Shown here one piece after another: positions 8,871-18,269 of a stretch of DNA of 42,280 nt. Position 1 is the stretch's first letter. Every line of letters begins with the position of its first letter. The stretch is from Lachnospiraceae bacterium (lineage in GTDB: Bacteria > Bacillota > Clostridia > Lachnospirales > Lachnospiraceae): NCBI GenBank assembly GCA_017408025.1, contig JAFQVJ010000024.1:1-42280 (forward strand), given 5' to 3'. Both the position numbers and the translations under genes were made by a program. The notes under the pieces were generated by a model. It saw only the letters and a program-made list of their open reading frames with translations, made no database searches and was not told the DNA's origin.

Positions 8871-9009
8871 AGCCGAGCACGGTCAGCTTCAGCTGACATC
8901 TTCTTTTCGTGCGAGTGCTCAAAAAATCGTAGTTGCAAAGCAACTGCGATTAATTCCTTTGCGGAGCATTTTTATTGTATAGGAAAGATCCCTGAACTTT
9001 CCTATACAA
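8871..9009 (+). repeat. Dispersed intergenic repeat, copy A
   Basis: About 139 bp. Modules in order: GGTCAGC...GCTGACATC dyad, GTGCGAGTGCTC, AGTTGC-AAA-GCAACT dyad, GCGGAGCATTTTT, then the end hairpin TTGTATAGGAAAG...AACTTTCCTATACAA. It matches copy D (opposite strand) over nearly its full length by eye and copies B and C in part. The hairpin end abuts the T-tract of the leader terminator at 9018-9044. It fills most of the space between that terminator and speA. Confidence 0.85.
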
Positions 9010-9017
9010 CAAAAAAA

Positions 9018-9044
9018 GTAGCGTACTTAATTTAAATACGCTAC
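9018..9044 (-). terminator. Intrinsic terminator of the speA leader
   Basis: GTAGCGTA...TACGCTAC stem (9037-9044 with 9018-9025) followed on the minus strand by seven T (9011-9017). It sits 5' of speA, so it would attenuate the operon or end a separate small RNA. Confidence 0.85.
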
Positions 9045-9430
9045 ATGCAAAATCAATCAAAATAACAACTAATAATTAGCATAAATATATTTTCATCACA
9101 AGAAAACATAAGTGCAAATAATATGTATGATAATTCAGAGTCTATATAGCAATCATCACTTTTACTACTCTTATTGACTGTTTCACAAGTAAGCGCATCC
9201 GCGCTATTCGGTTTATGAGAAACCAACTGGTTTATTTATAATAAGAAACCAACTTATAAAATAATCGGCAGTGGACCCGGCTGTCCGTATGGCCTTAACT
9301 CTTTCGAGTGGTCCCAGTATAATTGTTATAAGAAAAACTCTGAACTGACTAATTTAGTCCTTTTCAATATGTAACCTTGAGCAAAATCATTTCATGACCT
9401 TGCTCAAGGTTTTCTTCGCTTTCTTAAACT
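9018..9430 (-). ncRNA. Candidate structured leader RNA of the polyamine operon
   Basis: A transcript starting near 9430 from the promoter at 9437-9465 and ending at the terminator 9018-9044 would be about 410 nt. In order on the minus strand it holds a 12-bp-arm hairpin (9400-9411 with 9373-9384), a three-way junction closed by GGACC/GGTCC (9310-9314 with 9273-9277) that contains ACTC-GAAA-GAGT, a GNRA-capped helix, and a GGC...GCC helix, then AGAAACCAACT twice (9244-9254 and 9218-9228, plus-strand reading), a GC hairpin AGCGC-GGAT-GCGCT (9192-9205) and the terminator. I see no convincing protein frame. T-box, SAM, lysine, guanidine, FMN, TPP and cobalamin signatures are absent. It could be a riboswitch or attenuator for speA, or a free-standing sRNA. 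Confidence 0.55.
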
Positions 9431-9436
9431 TTATTC

Positions 9437-9465
9437 AATTTATCATAGCATTAACGCATTGTCAA
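9437..9465 (-). promoter_or_regulatory. Promoter of the polyamine leader/operon
   Basis: Minus-strand TTGACA (9460-9465), 17-bp spacer, TAAATT (9437-9442). The perfect -35 box and spacing make this the best promoter between the TPR gene and speA. Confidence 0.75.
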
Positions 9466-9555
9466 TACATTTATTTATAGCGTTACACTAAACAGTATAT
9501 AAAGTTTAATTAGTCTTTTTCTTTTCAATTTTTTTCACAATGCTACAAATATATT

Positions 9556-10440
9556 TTATTCTGTGATATCAGCTGTGCTTGTTGTTTCACTTTCACTGGA
9601 AGAACTGCTTTCATCCTGTCCCCCATCCTCAGATGATGCATCTGACTGGGATGTAGGTTCTGTCACTGACTCAGATTCACTTGGAGTTTCATCTGTGGAT
9701 TCTTCGTCTGCCTTTGATGTTGTCTCTTCCTCTTTTGTCGTAGACTGATTTTCACTAGCTACCGTAGTTGTTTCTGTATTGTTATTTGCACTACTGGTTG
9801 TGGTTTCTGTTTTTACAGTAGTAGACTTTGTATCTGCCGTTGTTTTTGCAGCTGTCGTTGTCTGAGTAGCCTTTGTAGTCGCTCCTGTTGTCTGCTTTGT
9901 GTCCGCTTGTTTCTTCGTAGTTGTCTGTTCTTTTTTAGTTGTTTTCTCCTCTGATGATGAGACCTCCTCAGATGATATTTCCTCTTCTAATGATGGTTCC
10001 TCATCAATATTAGTAGTTGTTTCTTCTCCACCAGCATCCGCAATCTTATTCTCACGTTCTGCGAGCATACCTTGCAGTTTTTCTGAATTTGTCAATGCCA
10101 CACCTTCTGCCAGTATCTCCCTCGCATCCTTCATATTACCAAGTTCATCATACGCTCTGGCAAGATACTCGTACGCTTCTGTACACTTTGGATTTTCTTC
10201 TAAAATCTTCTCTAGTAATATTGCTGCTTCATTATATTCATTTGACGATAAGTATACCCTACACTGCTCCAACTGCTCATCCAATGTTTTCTCATCCGGT
10301 ATAACCACTATAAGTATTATCAACAGAACGATTGCCAATACAGAGCCACCTGCTATACTTAAAAACTTTTTAGACTTCCACATAGGCCACTTTACTATCT
10401 TGTTCCACAATTCTTTTACTTTTTCCTTAAAAGCTCCCAT
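9556..10440 (-). CDS. Membrane-anchored TPR protein with Thr/Ser/Glu-rich tail
   Basis: 294 residues if started at ATG 10440. The AGGAGA at 10447-10452 is 6 nt upstream, whereas the farther ATG at 10455 overlaps that site and has no ribosome site of its own. A short basic cytoplasmic N-terminus (about 26 residues) is followed by one membrane segment (about 28-48), two to three tetratricopeptide-like helix pairs (about 55-125: EQCRVYLSSNEYNEAAILLE, TEAYEYLARAYDELGN), then about 150 residues of low-complexity T/S/E/K sequence (TTTKKQ, TTATKATQTT). This looks like a type II membrane protein whose TPRs sit outside on a flexible stalk-like tail. Function is unknown. It has its own promoter after eno. 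Confidence 0.82.
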   Translation of the reverse strand: MGAFKEKVKELWNKIVKWPMWKSKKFLSIAGGSVLAIVLLIILIVVIPDEKTLDEQLEQCRVYLSSNEYNEAAILLEKILEENPKCTEAYEYLARAYDELGNMKDAREILAEGVALTNSEKLQGMLAERENKIADAGGEETTTNIDEEPSLEEEISSEEVSSSEEKTTKKEQTTTKKQADTKQTTGATTKATQTTTAAKTTADTKSTTVKTETTTSSANNNTETTTVASENQSTTKEEETTSKADEESTDETPSESESVTEPTSQSDASSEDGGQDESSSSSESETTSTADITE

Positions 10441-10487
10441 CATCATTCTCCTCATGTACTATCTTATGTATGATATCACACAATCTT

Positions 10488-10516
10488 AGTATATCCTATG
10501 TACAAACAAATGTAAA
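10488..10516 (-). promoter_or_regulatory. Promoter of the TPR protein gene
   Basis: Minus-strand TTTACA (10511-10516), 17 bp, TATACT (10488-10493). It lies about 50 bp before the start codon. Confidence 0.6.
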
Positions 10517-10540
10517 TCTGTCAAATTGTACTTTTTTAAT

Positions 10541-10581
10541 GTTTAGTGAATCGTATTTCACTAAAACACGATTCACTAAAC
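10541..10581. terminator. Long hairpin after enolase with nested repeats
   Basis: Arms GTTTAGTGAATCGT (10541-10554) and its perfect complement (10568-10581), with a third TTTAGTGAA-type motif in the loop. It lies 24 bp past the eno stop but has no U-tract on the minus strand; the T-run is on the plus side (10589-10598). It may be a transcript-end stabiliser or an operator for the next gene rather than a standard terminator. Confidence 0.5.
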
Positions 10582-10605
10582 AAAATTTTCTTTTTTTTAA
10601 ATACC

Positions 10606-12084
<1,479 letters not shown>

Positions 12085-12195
12085 CTATTTTTTTATATAC
12101 TTCATATGGAGATTTTTTCCAAGTCACACGAAAATATACATATGTAATATTTCTTTGGTGCACCATGAAAATTTTGAGAACCTTGTCATACAAAA

Positions 12196-12230
12196 AGGAA
12201 GATTAGTACTATTAAAACACCAATCTTCCC
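12196..12230 (-). terminator. Terminator of the radical SAM/ECF/pdxK unit
   Basis: Minus-strand GGAAGATTGG...CTAATCTTCC stem followed by TTTTTG. It separates this unit from eno. Confidence 0.85.
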
Positions 12231-12274
12231 ATAATATGATTTATATACTGATAAATGTCACAGCCCTTTCACCC

Positions 12275-12871
12275 TTACTCAAATTTGCGGATGCGCAGAT
12301 GTATACCTCTGCTGTCCGCGATTTCCTGACATTTCTTGATGTCTTCAGGTGAAAGTACATCTACGATTGAGAGCTGCGTTTTTGGTATGACTTTGTTACA
12401 GCTTTCAGCGAAATCAAGAAGAGCTTCGTAAGCATTTTCAAACTGAGGGCGAGTTACCTTATTGTACGATTCTGCATCAGGTGCATTTAAGCTGATAGAG
12501 ATGCTGTCTATAACCTGAGCCAGGTCAGGTACGATGTCACGCTTGTTGTAAAGGTTACCGAGACCATTTGTGTTGACTCTTATTCTAAGACCAGTCTTCT
12601 CCTTTACGTATTTAGCCACCTCTATTAACATATCAATTTCGCATGTTGGCTCACCATATCCACAGAAAACAAATTCCTCATAGCCGGTAAAATCAAATGC
12701 ATCAATTGCAGCCTTTACTTCCTCAACAGTTGGATTCTTCTTATGCCATAAGTTTTCTGATTCTCCTATACCATCGTGATAAGTGCGTACACAGAAGGTA
12801 CAAGCACAATCACACTTATTCGTTATATTTGCGTAAACCTGATTTTTGTATGTGTAAATAATATCTGCCAT
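12275..12871 (-). CDS. TatD-associated-type radical SAM protein
   Basis: 198 residues, ATG behind GAGGG. The CX3CX2C cluster motif is at C20, C24 and C27 (NKCDCACTFCVR), followed by the glycine-rich FCGYGEPT SAM-binding motif (about 69-76) and VNTNGLGN. The compact length and sequence match the small radical SAM family known as TatD-linked rSAM (TIGR04038), whose chemistry is not established. Here it is not next to a tatD gene but is the last gene after an ECF S component and a pyridoxine kinase, 18 bp downstream of the former. A link to vitamin B6 is only a neighbourhood inference. Confidence 0.86.
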   Translation of the reverse strand: MADIIYTYKNQVYANITNKCDCACTFCVRTYHDGIGESENLWHKKNPTVEEVKAAIDAFDFTGYEEFVFCGYGEPTCEIDMLIEVAKYVKEKTGLRIRVNTNGLGNLYNKRDIVPDLAQVIDSISISLNAPDAESYNKVTRPQFENAYEALLDFAESCNKVIPKTQLSIVDVLSPEDIKKCQEIADSRGIHLRIRKFE

Positions 12872-12889
12872 ATTTTTTCCCTCTCATTT

Positions 12890-13414
12890 CTATAAGCGTT
12901 TTTTTATCTGAACCTTGTCAAGAGCAATGCCGAATATGATAAATACCACAGCACTTCCTGCACTTTGAGCAAGGCTTCCTATGTATGAGCTGATAAAAGC
13001 CACTTCATATCCAAACACAAGTGCCTCAGCCAGATAATATCCTGTTGCTGATATTAAATATGCAATGACTGTAGCGATAACATTTCTCGTATTTACTATA
13101 TTTTTCTGATTTGAAGTAAATGGAATAGTTATAAGCATCTTTATAACCAACGTTGGTAATGTCCACATAGGTGCTGTTAGCAAATCTGCCAAACCTCCAC
13201 CGATAGCACCTGCCACCATGGCATATGGTTTAGGCAAAATGCAGGCCGCTATGTATATAAGACCATCTCCGAAATGAATATATCCACCAGTAGGCGCAAC
13301 CGGTATATGGAATATGTATGCTGTCATAATTGTTATAAGTGCTGCGAATATGGCTGTCAACGCCATATATTTAATCTTTTTGTCTGATTTACTCCCTTGT
13401 GCTGTGTTACTCAT
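12890..13414 (-). CDS. ECF transporter S component, possibly for a B6 vitamer
   Basis: 174 residues with about five to six membrane segments and a short polar N-terminus. It has the small all-helical form and the APTGGYIHFGDGLIY loop typical of ECF-type vitamin transporter substrate-binding (S) components. No EcfA, EcfA' or EcfT genes are near, so it would share a general energising module (group II ECF). Its ATG overlaps the pdxK stop by 8 bp (ATGAGTAA), so the two are translationally coupled. This argues for uptake of pyridoxine or pyridoxal that PdxK then traps by phosphorylation. The substrate is inferred from the neighbour only. Confidence 0.8.
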   Translation of the reverse strand: MSNTAQGSKSDKKIKYMALTAIFAALITIMTAYIFHIPVAPTGGYIHFGDGLIYIAACILPKPYAMVAGAIGGGLADLLTAPMWTLPTLVIKMLITIPFTSNQKNIVNTRNVIATVIAYLISATGYYLAEALVFGYEVAFISSYIGSLAQSAGSAVVFIIFGIALDKVQIKKRL

Positions 13415-14276
13415 TTTTAAGTCCTTCTTTCATTAAAAACATAAGGTTTTTTTCAAAATTTATCCCGTCGTTTCTGGACAAATCATATGATATCGTATCC
13501 ATGATACTCTTATGTATAAACTGCCCCGCTATCTCCATTGACCTGTGTGTAGAGTGCCCATTAATCTTCAAACCACACATTGTAGAGGCAAACAAATCTC
13601 CTGTTCCGGAAAAGCTTCTGTCAAAAAGCTTCTGTCGTTCAGTATACACTCCTTCATCTGTAACAGCCAGATTATACATATAGTCTGTACCATCTTCATT
13701 TATTTTTATGCCTGTAATGATAACATCCTGCTTCACATCAGCATCATCTCTAAGCCATTTGCCAACCTCAGCTGTTTTATCTAAAAGACTTTTCCCAACA
13801 TATGACGATACAAGACTCTCATAATCCACATCAGCCAATAAACACGCCTCTGTCAGATTAGGTGTAATCATGTTAGCTTTCATTGACAATTCCTTCATCT
13901 TCTGAAGTAATTCGGCTGAATATATACCATACACACTACCATTGTCTCCCATAACAGGATCTACTAATACAAATGTATGTTCATTTCTAAACTCTTTTAT
14001 AAATTCTTCAAGACTCTCTATCTGTTTCGGTCCAGTCAAATATCCACTGTATATTCCATCAAAGGTGGCTTTATTCTTCTTCCATGCATCAGTATACTTT
14101 GGGAGCATATCTGTCATATCACTACAGTGAAACACAGGGTAACCACTCTGCCCAGTTAGAACTGCTGTAGGCATTGGATGACCTGTTATACCAAGTGCCG
14201 ATATAACCGGTATTGCAGCTGTCAACGAACATCTGCCAAATCCAGATAAATCATTTATCAACGCTACATTCTTCAT
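13407..14276 (-). CDS. pdxK: Pyridoxine/pyridoxamine kinase
   Basis: 289 residues from ATG 14276, which follows AAGGAAAAGGAT; a 14-residue longer frame exists but lacks a ribosome site. It is a ribokinase-superfamily B6 kinase: N-terminal NDLSGFGRCSLTAAIPVI, TGHPMPTAVLTGQSGYP and HCSDMT, VDPVMGDNGSVYG (about 115-127) for ATP and metal, and the anion-hole FSGTGDLFAS (about 230) with the catalytic aspartate. It phosphorylates pyridoxal, pyridoxine or pyridoxamine with ATP. It starts a three-gene unit with an S component and a radical SAM protein. PLP demand is also implied by the two PLP enzymes of the polyamine operon. Confidence 0.93.
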   Translation of the reverse strand: MKNVALINDLSGFGRCSLTAAIPVISALGITGHPMPTAVLTGQSGYPVFHCSDMTDMLPKYTDAWKKNKATFDGIYSGYLTGPKQIESLEEFIKEFRNEHTFVLVDPVMGDNGSVYGIYSAELLQKMKELSMKANMITPNLTEACLLADVDYESLVSSYVGKSLLDKTAEVGKWLRDDADVKQDVIITGIKINEDGTDYMYNLAVTDEGVYTERQKLFDRSFSGTGDLFASTMCGLKINGHSTHRSMEIAGQFIHKSIMDTISYDLSRNDGINFEKNLMFLMKEGLKNE

Positions 14277-14307
14277 ATCCTTTTCCTTTCCTGTATACTT
14301 TCTCCCT

Positions 14308-14313
14308 ATTATA
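14308..14313 (-). promoter_or_regulatory. -10 element before pdxK
   Basis: Perfect TATAAT on the minus strand, with only a weak -35 match (TATACC) 17 bp upstream. Confidence 0.45.
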
Positions 14314-14363
14314 TACAATTCTCCACTAATGGTATAGCAAATTCTAAAAAAAAGTCAAGAAAA

Positions 14364-14406
14364 AAGGCTGTCCTGTTTTGTTTTTTATTCAAAACATGAC
14401 AGCCTT
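14364..14406 (-). terminator. Terminator after the histidine kinase gene
   Basis: Stem AAGGCTGTC-a-TGTTTTG with its complement, followed on the minus strand by TTTTTTCTT; it begins a few bases after the stop codon. Confidence 0.9.
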
Positions 14407-14409
14407 GGT

Positions 14410-16791
14410 TTACTGTATATACTGCTTTATCAGATTATCGAGTACGACAGAATCTATAGGTTTTGCTATATAACCATCAAAGCCTTCGCCAAGATAATAT
14501 TCTTTTGCTCCATCAACAGCATTAGCTGTAACAGCTATAACTGGTGTAGAAGTATTTAGGTTTTCTTCCGATTCTTTGAATACCCTTAAGGTCTCTATTC
14601 CATCCATACCAGGCATCATGTGATCCAGGAATATTATATCATACATTTCCTTGGTCACCAGCTCTATGCCTTCCTTTCCACTGGCAGCTTCCACAACTTG
14701 GATTCCCGTGTTCTTCATGAGTGAAACGAATATTCTCCTATTGATATTATTATCATCAATGACAAGAACCTTGTGTCCTACTGCATTGACAGCTCCACAT
14801 TGCTCATACTTATGTCTACGATTACGAAAATCTTTATCAAAATCTCCTATTGGTGTAGCATCCGCAATAGGTTGTTCTACTGTAAACGAAAATGTACTTC
14901 CCTCACCATATTTACTGTCAACATACAACTGACTATTCATAAGTTTTAAGATTTCTGCGGTAATGCTTATTCCCAAGCCTACTTCTTCTACAATACGGGT
15001 ATTGTCATCTTCAAGATTTTCAATCAACTCATTGAACTTACGCAGCTCTTCATCCTTTATACCAATTCCGGTATCCGATATAGTAATATGAAGTTTTGCA
15101 CTCTTTCCATCCGGTGCTTTATCACATTTGACAGTAAGCTCTACCAAGCCATCATCCGTGTACTTTACAGCATTAGACAACAGATTTGTCAATACCTGGC
15201 CAAGCTTCGCATCATCTCCACGAAGTGTGGTCGGAATATCCTCATCCACTTCCACCTTGAATATCAAATCCTTTGCCTGAGCACGCACAGCAGTCATATC
15301 AGACACATGATATAATAAATCTTTGGTATTGTACTCAACATCATTGAGTGACATCTTTCCAGTTTCTATCTTAGATAAATCCAGTATTTCATTTATTCTT
15401 CCCAAAAGTGCCTGTGCTGCATCTTCTACTTCTTCTGCATACTCTCTGATATTATTCTCCTTTGTCTCACTTAGAATCATCTTATTCATACCCATCACAG
15501 CATTGATAGGTGTTCTAATCTCATGGGACATTCTGGCGAGAAAGATAGTTTTTGCTTGGTTTTTCTTTTCTGCCAGCTCAATCTTCTGCTGAAGCAGCTT
15601 TGAGTTCTCCTCCATAACATTGGCATATCTTCTCATAATGTACAGGATATGAGCCACTATCATCAATAAGCAGAATACTGTTGTGCCATACCTGCTTAGC
15701 TTTGGAATATGCTCCCATGTAAGTGTGTAGCTTCTAACGATATCACACACACCACATATTCCCAATATGAGCATTGCAGCGAACTCCAGATAATATTCCA
15801 CTTCTCTGTTTCTTTTTGACATCTTATATATATTCCACATAATAACTATAATAGCTGCAAAAAGTATTCCATGAGATACAAATGCCAAGTCCATAAAATC
15901 AGCAATATTTAGCAACTGCATTACCATCTGAACACATGCATTAACTGCTGCCACTACTGCCACTACATAGGTATTTACATGCTCTACCTGATTAAATCTC
16001 TTGATACAATATGATGTGAGCAGCAATGGCAACGACATCAATATCAAAAATATAGTTACTGAGTACAGGGTTTGATTGCCATAGAACAGATGCATAGCCT
16101 TTGTCTCTATAATATAATAGATAAATGAGAGAAAACAATATGCTGCCAGATACTCTGTTCCGTTACTGCCAATCTTACTTTTCTTTCTCACTATCATATG
16201 CATCAATAAAATGAACAGGAAACCACAAGCCACCAGCAACATGATTAGCCCACACCCAAAATCAAATACATTGTCAATCAGCATATCCAATATAGCTATG
16301 TCTCTCTCTGCTATTGTAATCGAATCTATACATGCACCATAATTTTCATAAGGAGATGTAAGTTCAATAACAATGCTGCCTTCTTGGAGCTTAGATGGAA
16401 TATCAATGAAATTAGTAACACTGCCTGGGGTCTGTCCAAATGTTCTCTCATCATCAATACCAAATTCATAGACAACCGTGCCATCTATAATAACTCGCAT
16501 TTCCTTGTCAGCAGTCAGGAGTCTAATAGTTTTTCCCCAGTATTCTTCTGGTATAACATTGCTAATAGTTATACGCTTACCTGCTTCACAATCTTCATAA
16601 TATGGCAGCTCTATCTCTGATTCTGTGCCATCTTCCCTAGTCAACGTCCAGCCAGTATTAAAATCATCTATATCACCTTTGTATAATGTAGTATCATCCA
16701 CCTTAAATGCATTTACGGCATATATAATTATAAGTAACTGTATAAGCAATATAATCCATGGTATTTTTTTTATTATCTTTGTGACTTTCAT
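14410..16791 (-). CDS. Hybrid sensor histidine kinase with 7TM-type sensor and receiver
   Basis: 793 residues, ATG behind GAGGAGG. Domains: an N-terminal membrane segment (10-28), an extracellular beta domain (about 35-165), seven membrane helices (about 170-385), a short coiled coil (390-415), HisKA with the phospho-accepting H423 in FLARMSHEIRTP, HATPase_c with N box LLSNAVKYT (about 537-545) and DTGIGI (573-578), and a C-terminal receiver with the acceptor D723 in IIFLDHMMPGMDG and a conserved lysine in AKPID. The layout is the 7TMR-DISM hybrid kinase type, sensing an unknown outside ligand. No partner regulator gene is adjacent. It follows pyk by 37 bp and may be co-transcribed with pyk and the ATPase. 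Confidence 0.92.
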   Translation of the reverse strand: MKVTKIIKKIPWIILLIQLLIIIYAVNAFKVDDTTLYKGDIDDFNTGWTLTREDGTESEIELPYYEDCEAGKRITISNVIPEEYWGKTIRLLTADKEMRVIIDGTVVYEFGIDDERTFGQTPGSVTNFIDIPSKLQEGSIVIELTSPYENYGACIDSITIAERDIAILDMLIDNVFDFGCGLIMLLVACGFLFILLMHMIVRKKSKIGSNGTEYLAAYCFLSFIYYIIETKAMHLFYGNQTLYSVTIFLILMSLPLLLTSYCIKRFNQVEHVNTYVVAVVAAVNACVQMVMQLLNIADFMDLAFVSHGILFAAIIVIMWNIYKMSKRNREVEYYLEFAAMLILGICGVCDIVRSYTLTWEHIPKLSRYGTTVFCLLMIVAHILYIMRRYANVMEENSKLLQQKIELAEKKNQAKTIFLARMSHEIRTPINAVMGMNKMILSETKENNIREYAEEVEDAAQALLGRINEILDLSKIETGKMSLNDVEYNTKDLLYHVSDMTAVRAQAKDLIFKVEVDEDIPTTLRGDDAKLGQVLTNLLSNAVKYTDDGLVELTVKCDKAPDGKSAKLHITISDTGIGIKDEELRKFNELIENLEDDNTRIVEEVGLGISITAEILKLMNSQLYVDSKYGEGSTFSFTVEQPIADATPIGDFDKDFRNRRHKYEQCGAVNAVGHKVLVIDDNNINRRIFVSLMKNTGIQVVEAASGKEGIELVTKEMYDIIFLDHMMPGMDGIETLRVFKESEENLNTSTPVIAVTANAVDGAKEYYLGEGFDGYIAKPIDSVVLDNLIKQYIQ

Positions 16792-16828
16792 GATTCTGCC
16801 TCCTCTTTAGATAATACCACTTTATCGC

Positions 16829-18244
16829 TTAACAGATGCTTTCAACTTTTATAACGTTTGTATTACCAGTTTCTCCTGTTACCTGGCCACCGGTGAGAAC
16901 CACATTATCTCCTGACTTGAGGTCAAACACTCTCTTTGACTCGCTTACAGCATGATCAAACATATCCTCCAAGGATTCAAAGGTTTTACACATAACCGGT
17001 GTCACTCCCCAGTTCAGGCTGAGCTTTCTCCATACTCTCTCAGATGTAGTCATACCGATAATATCTACCGGACATCTGAAACGGCTAACCAGTCTTGCAG
17101 TTCTTCCACTAAGTGAATTGACAACAATGCTCTTTGCCTTTACATCTATGGCCATATTACATGCCGAATGCGAGATGGCATCCATATTATTATTCATAGG
17201 GAACTCTGTCACCTTGAATCTCTTTACATAATCAATCTGTTGCTCTGTATACTCAGCTATCTTTACCATATTCTTTACGGCATCCACTGGGTATTTTCCT
17301 GCAGCAGTCTCGCCTGAAAGCATCAGTGCTGATGTGCCGTCATACACAGCATTGGCAACATCTGACAGCTCTGCTCTGGTAGGTCTTGGATTTTGAATCA
17401 TTGACTCAAGCATCTCTGTAGCTGTTATAACTCTTTTTCCAAGTCTTCTACATTTCTTGATAAGATGCTTCTGAACAGATGGGAGCTCCATAAACGGAAT
17501 TTCCACACCCAGGTCTCCTCTTGCCACCATGATACCATCTGCTATCTCGCAGATTTCATCAATGTTGTCAACACCAGCTCTGTTTTCAATCTTTGCTATG
17601 ATATCTATATCCTTTCCACCGTTCTCATCAAGGAAATCTCTCATAGATTTGATATCCTGCTTATTTGATACAAAGGATGCAGCCACAAAATCCACCTGAT
17701 TTTGAATTCCATGAAGCAAATCCTCTTTATCCTGTTCACTTAAGAATTCATGCTTCATAACCTTATTAGGGAAATTCATACTCTTTCTATCTGAAAGCTC
17801 TCCGCCTGCTATGACCTTACATACTGCGTTATTTCCCTCAAGGCTGACAACCTGGAAGATAACAAGTCCATTGTTGACAAGAACTGTATCTCCTACATTT
17901 AAGTCCTCTATGAGATGATCATAATTCACCGATACTCGTTCCTGATTTCCTATTACATCATCTGTTGTAAATGTAAATGTATCTCCGTCTGATAATGTAA
18001 TCTTCTTATTCTCAAAAGTCTTTATACGATACTCAGGACCTTTTGTATCAAGCATAATAGCTATAGGCATCACAAGCTTCTCGCGCACTTTTTTTACCAA
18101 ATCAAACTTCGCCTGATGATCCTCGTATGTTCCATGAGAGAAATTGATTCTGGCAACATTCATACCTGCCCTAAACATTTCTGCCAATGTAGCTTCATTT
18201 TCACATGATGGTCCTATAGTACATATAACCTTTGTCTTTCTCAT
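16829..18244 (-). CDS. pyk: Pyruvate kinase
   Basis: 471 residues, the short form without the extra C-terminal PEP-utiliser-like domain seen in many Bacillus-type enzymes. Motifs: KVICTIGPS, RINFSHG, the MLDTKGPEYR barrel strand, the catalytic lysine segment DIIAKIEN, MVARGDLGVEIP for Mg and ADP, and TATEMLESM. It converts phosphoenolpyruvate and ADP to pyruvate and ATP, the last step of glycolysis. The B domain (about 70-170) is present and the C-terminal allosteric domain is of normal size. It lies 25 bp after the P-type ATPase and 37 bp before the hybrid kinase on one strand, so it may be read through from the manganese-riboswitch promoter. Confidence 0.96.
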   Translation of the reverse strand: MRKTKVICTIGPSCENEATLAEMFRAGMNVARINFSHGTYEDHQAKFDLVKKVREKLVMPIAIMLDTKGPEYRIKTFENKKITLSDGDTFTFTTDDVIGNQERVSVNYDHLIEDLNVGDTVLVNNGLVIFQVVSLEGNNAVCKVIAGGELSDRKSMNFPNKVMKHEFLSEQDKEDLLHGIQNQVDFVAASFVSNKQDIKSMRDFLDENGGKDIDIIAKIENRAGVDNIDEICEIADGIMVARGDLGVEIPFMELPSVQKHLIKKCRRLGKRVITATEMLESMIQNPRPTRAELSDVANAVYDGTSALMLSGETAAGKYPVDAVKNMVKIAEYTEQQIDYVKRFKVTEFPMNNNMDAISHSACNMAIDVKAKSIVVNSLSGRTARLVSRFRCPVDIIGMTTSERVWRKLSLNWGVTPVMCKTFESLEDMFDHAVSESKRVFDLKSGDNVVLTGGQVTGETGNTNVIKVESIC

Positions 18245-18269
18245 AACTTCTTACCTTCATTCTCCTGGT

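Noticed and set aside
9018-9430. T-box, lysine riboswitch, tmRNA, RNase P or SRP RNA
   Set aside because: None of the hallmark segments (T-box TGGNACCGCG, RNase P GAGGAAAGTCC, tmRNA ends, SRP GGAAGCAGCC) occurs on either strand.
9563-10489. Plus-strand frames opposite the TPR protein gene
   Set aside because: Low-complexity antisense of the T/S/E-rich tail; no homology pattern and no ribosome site.
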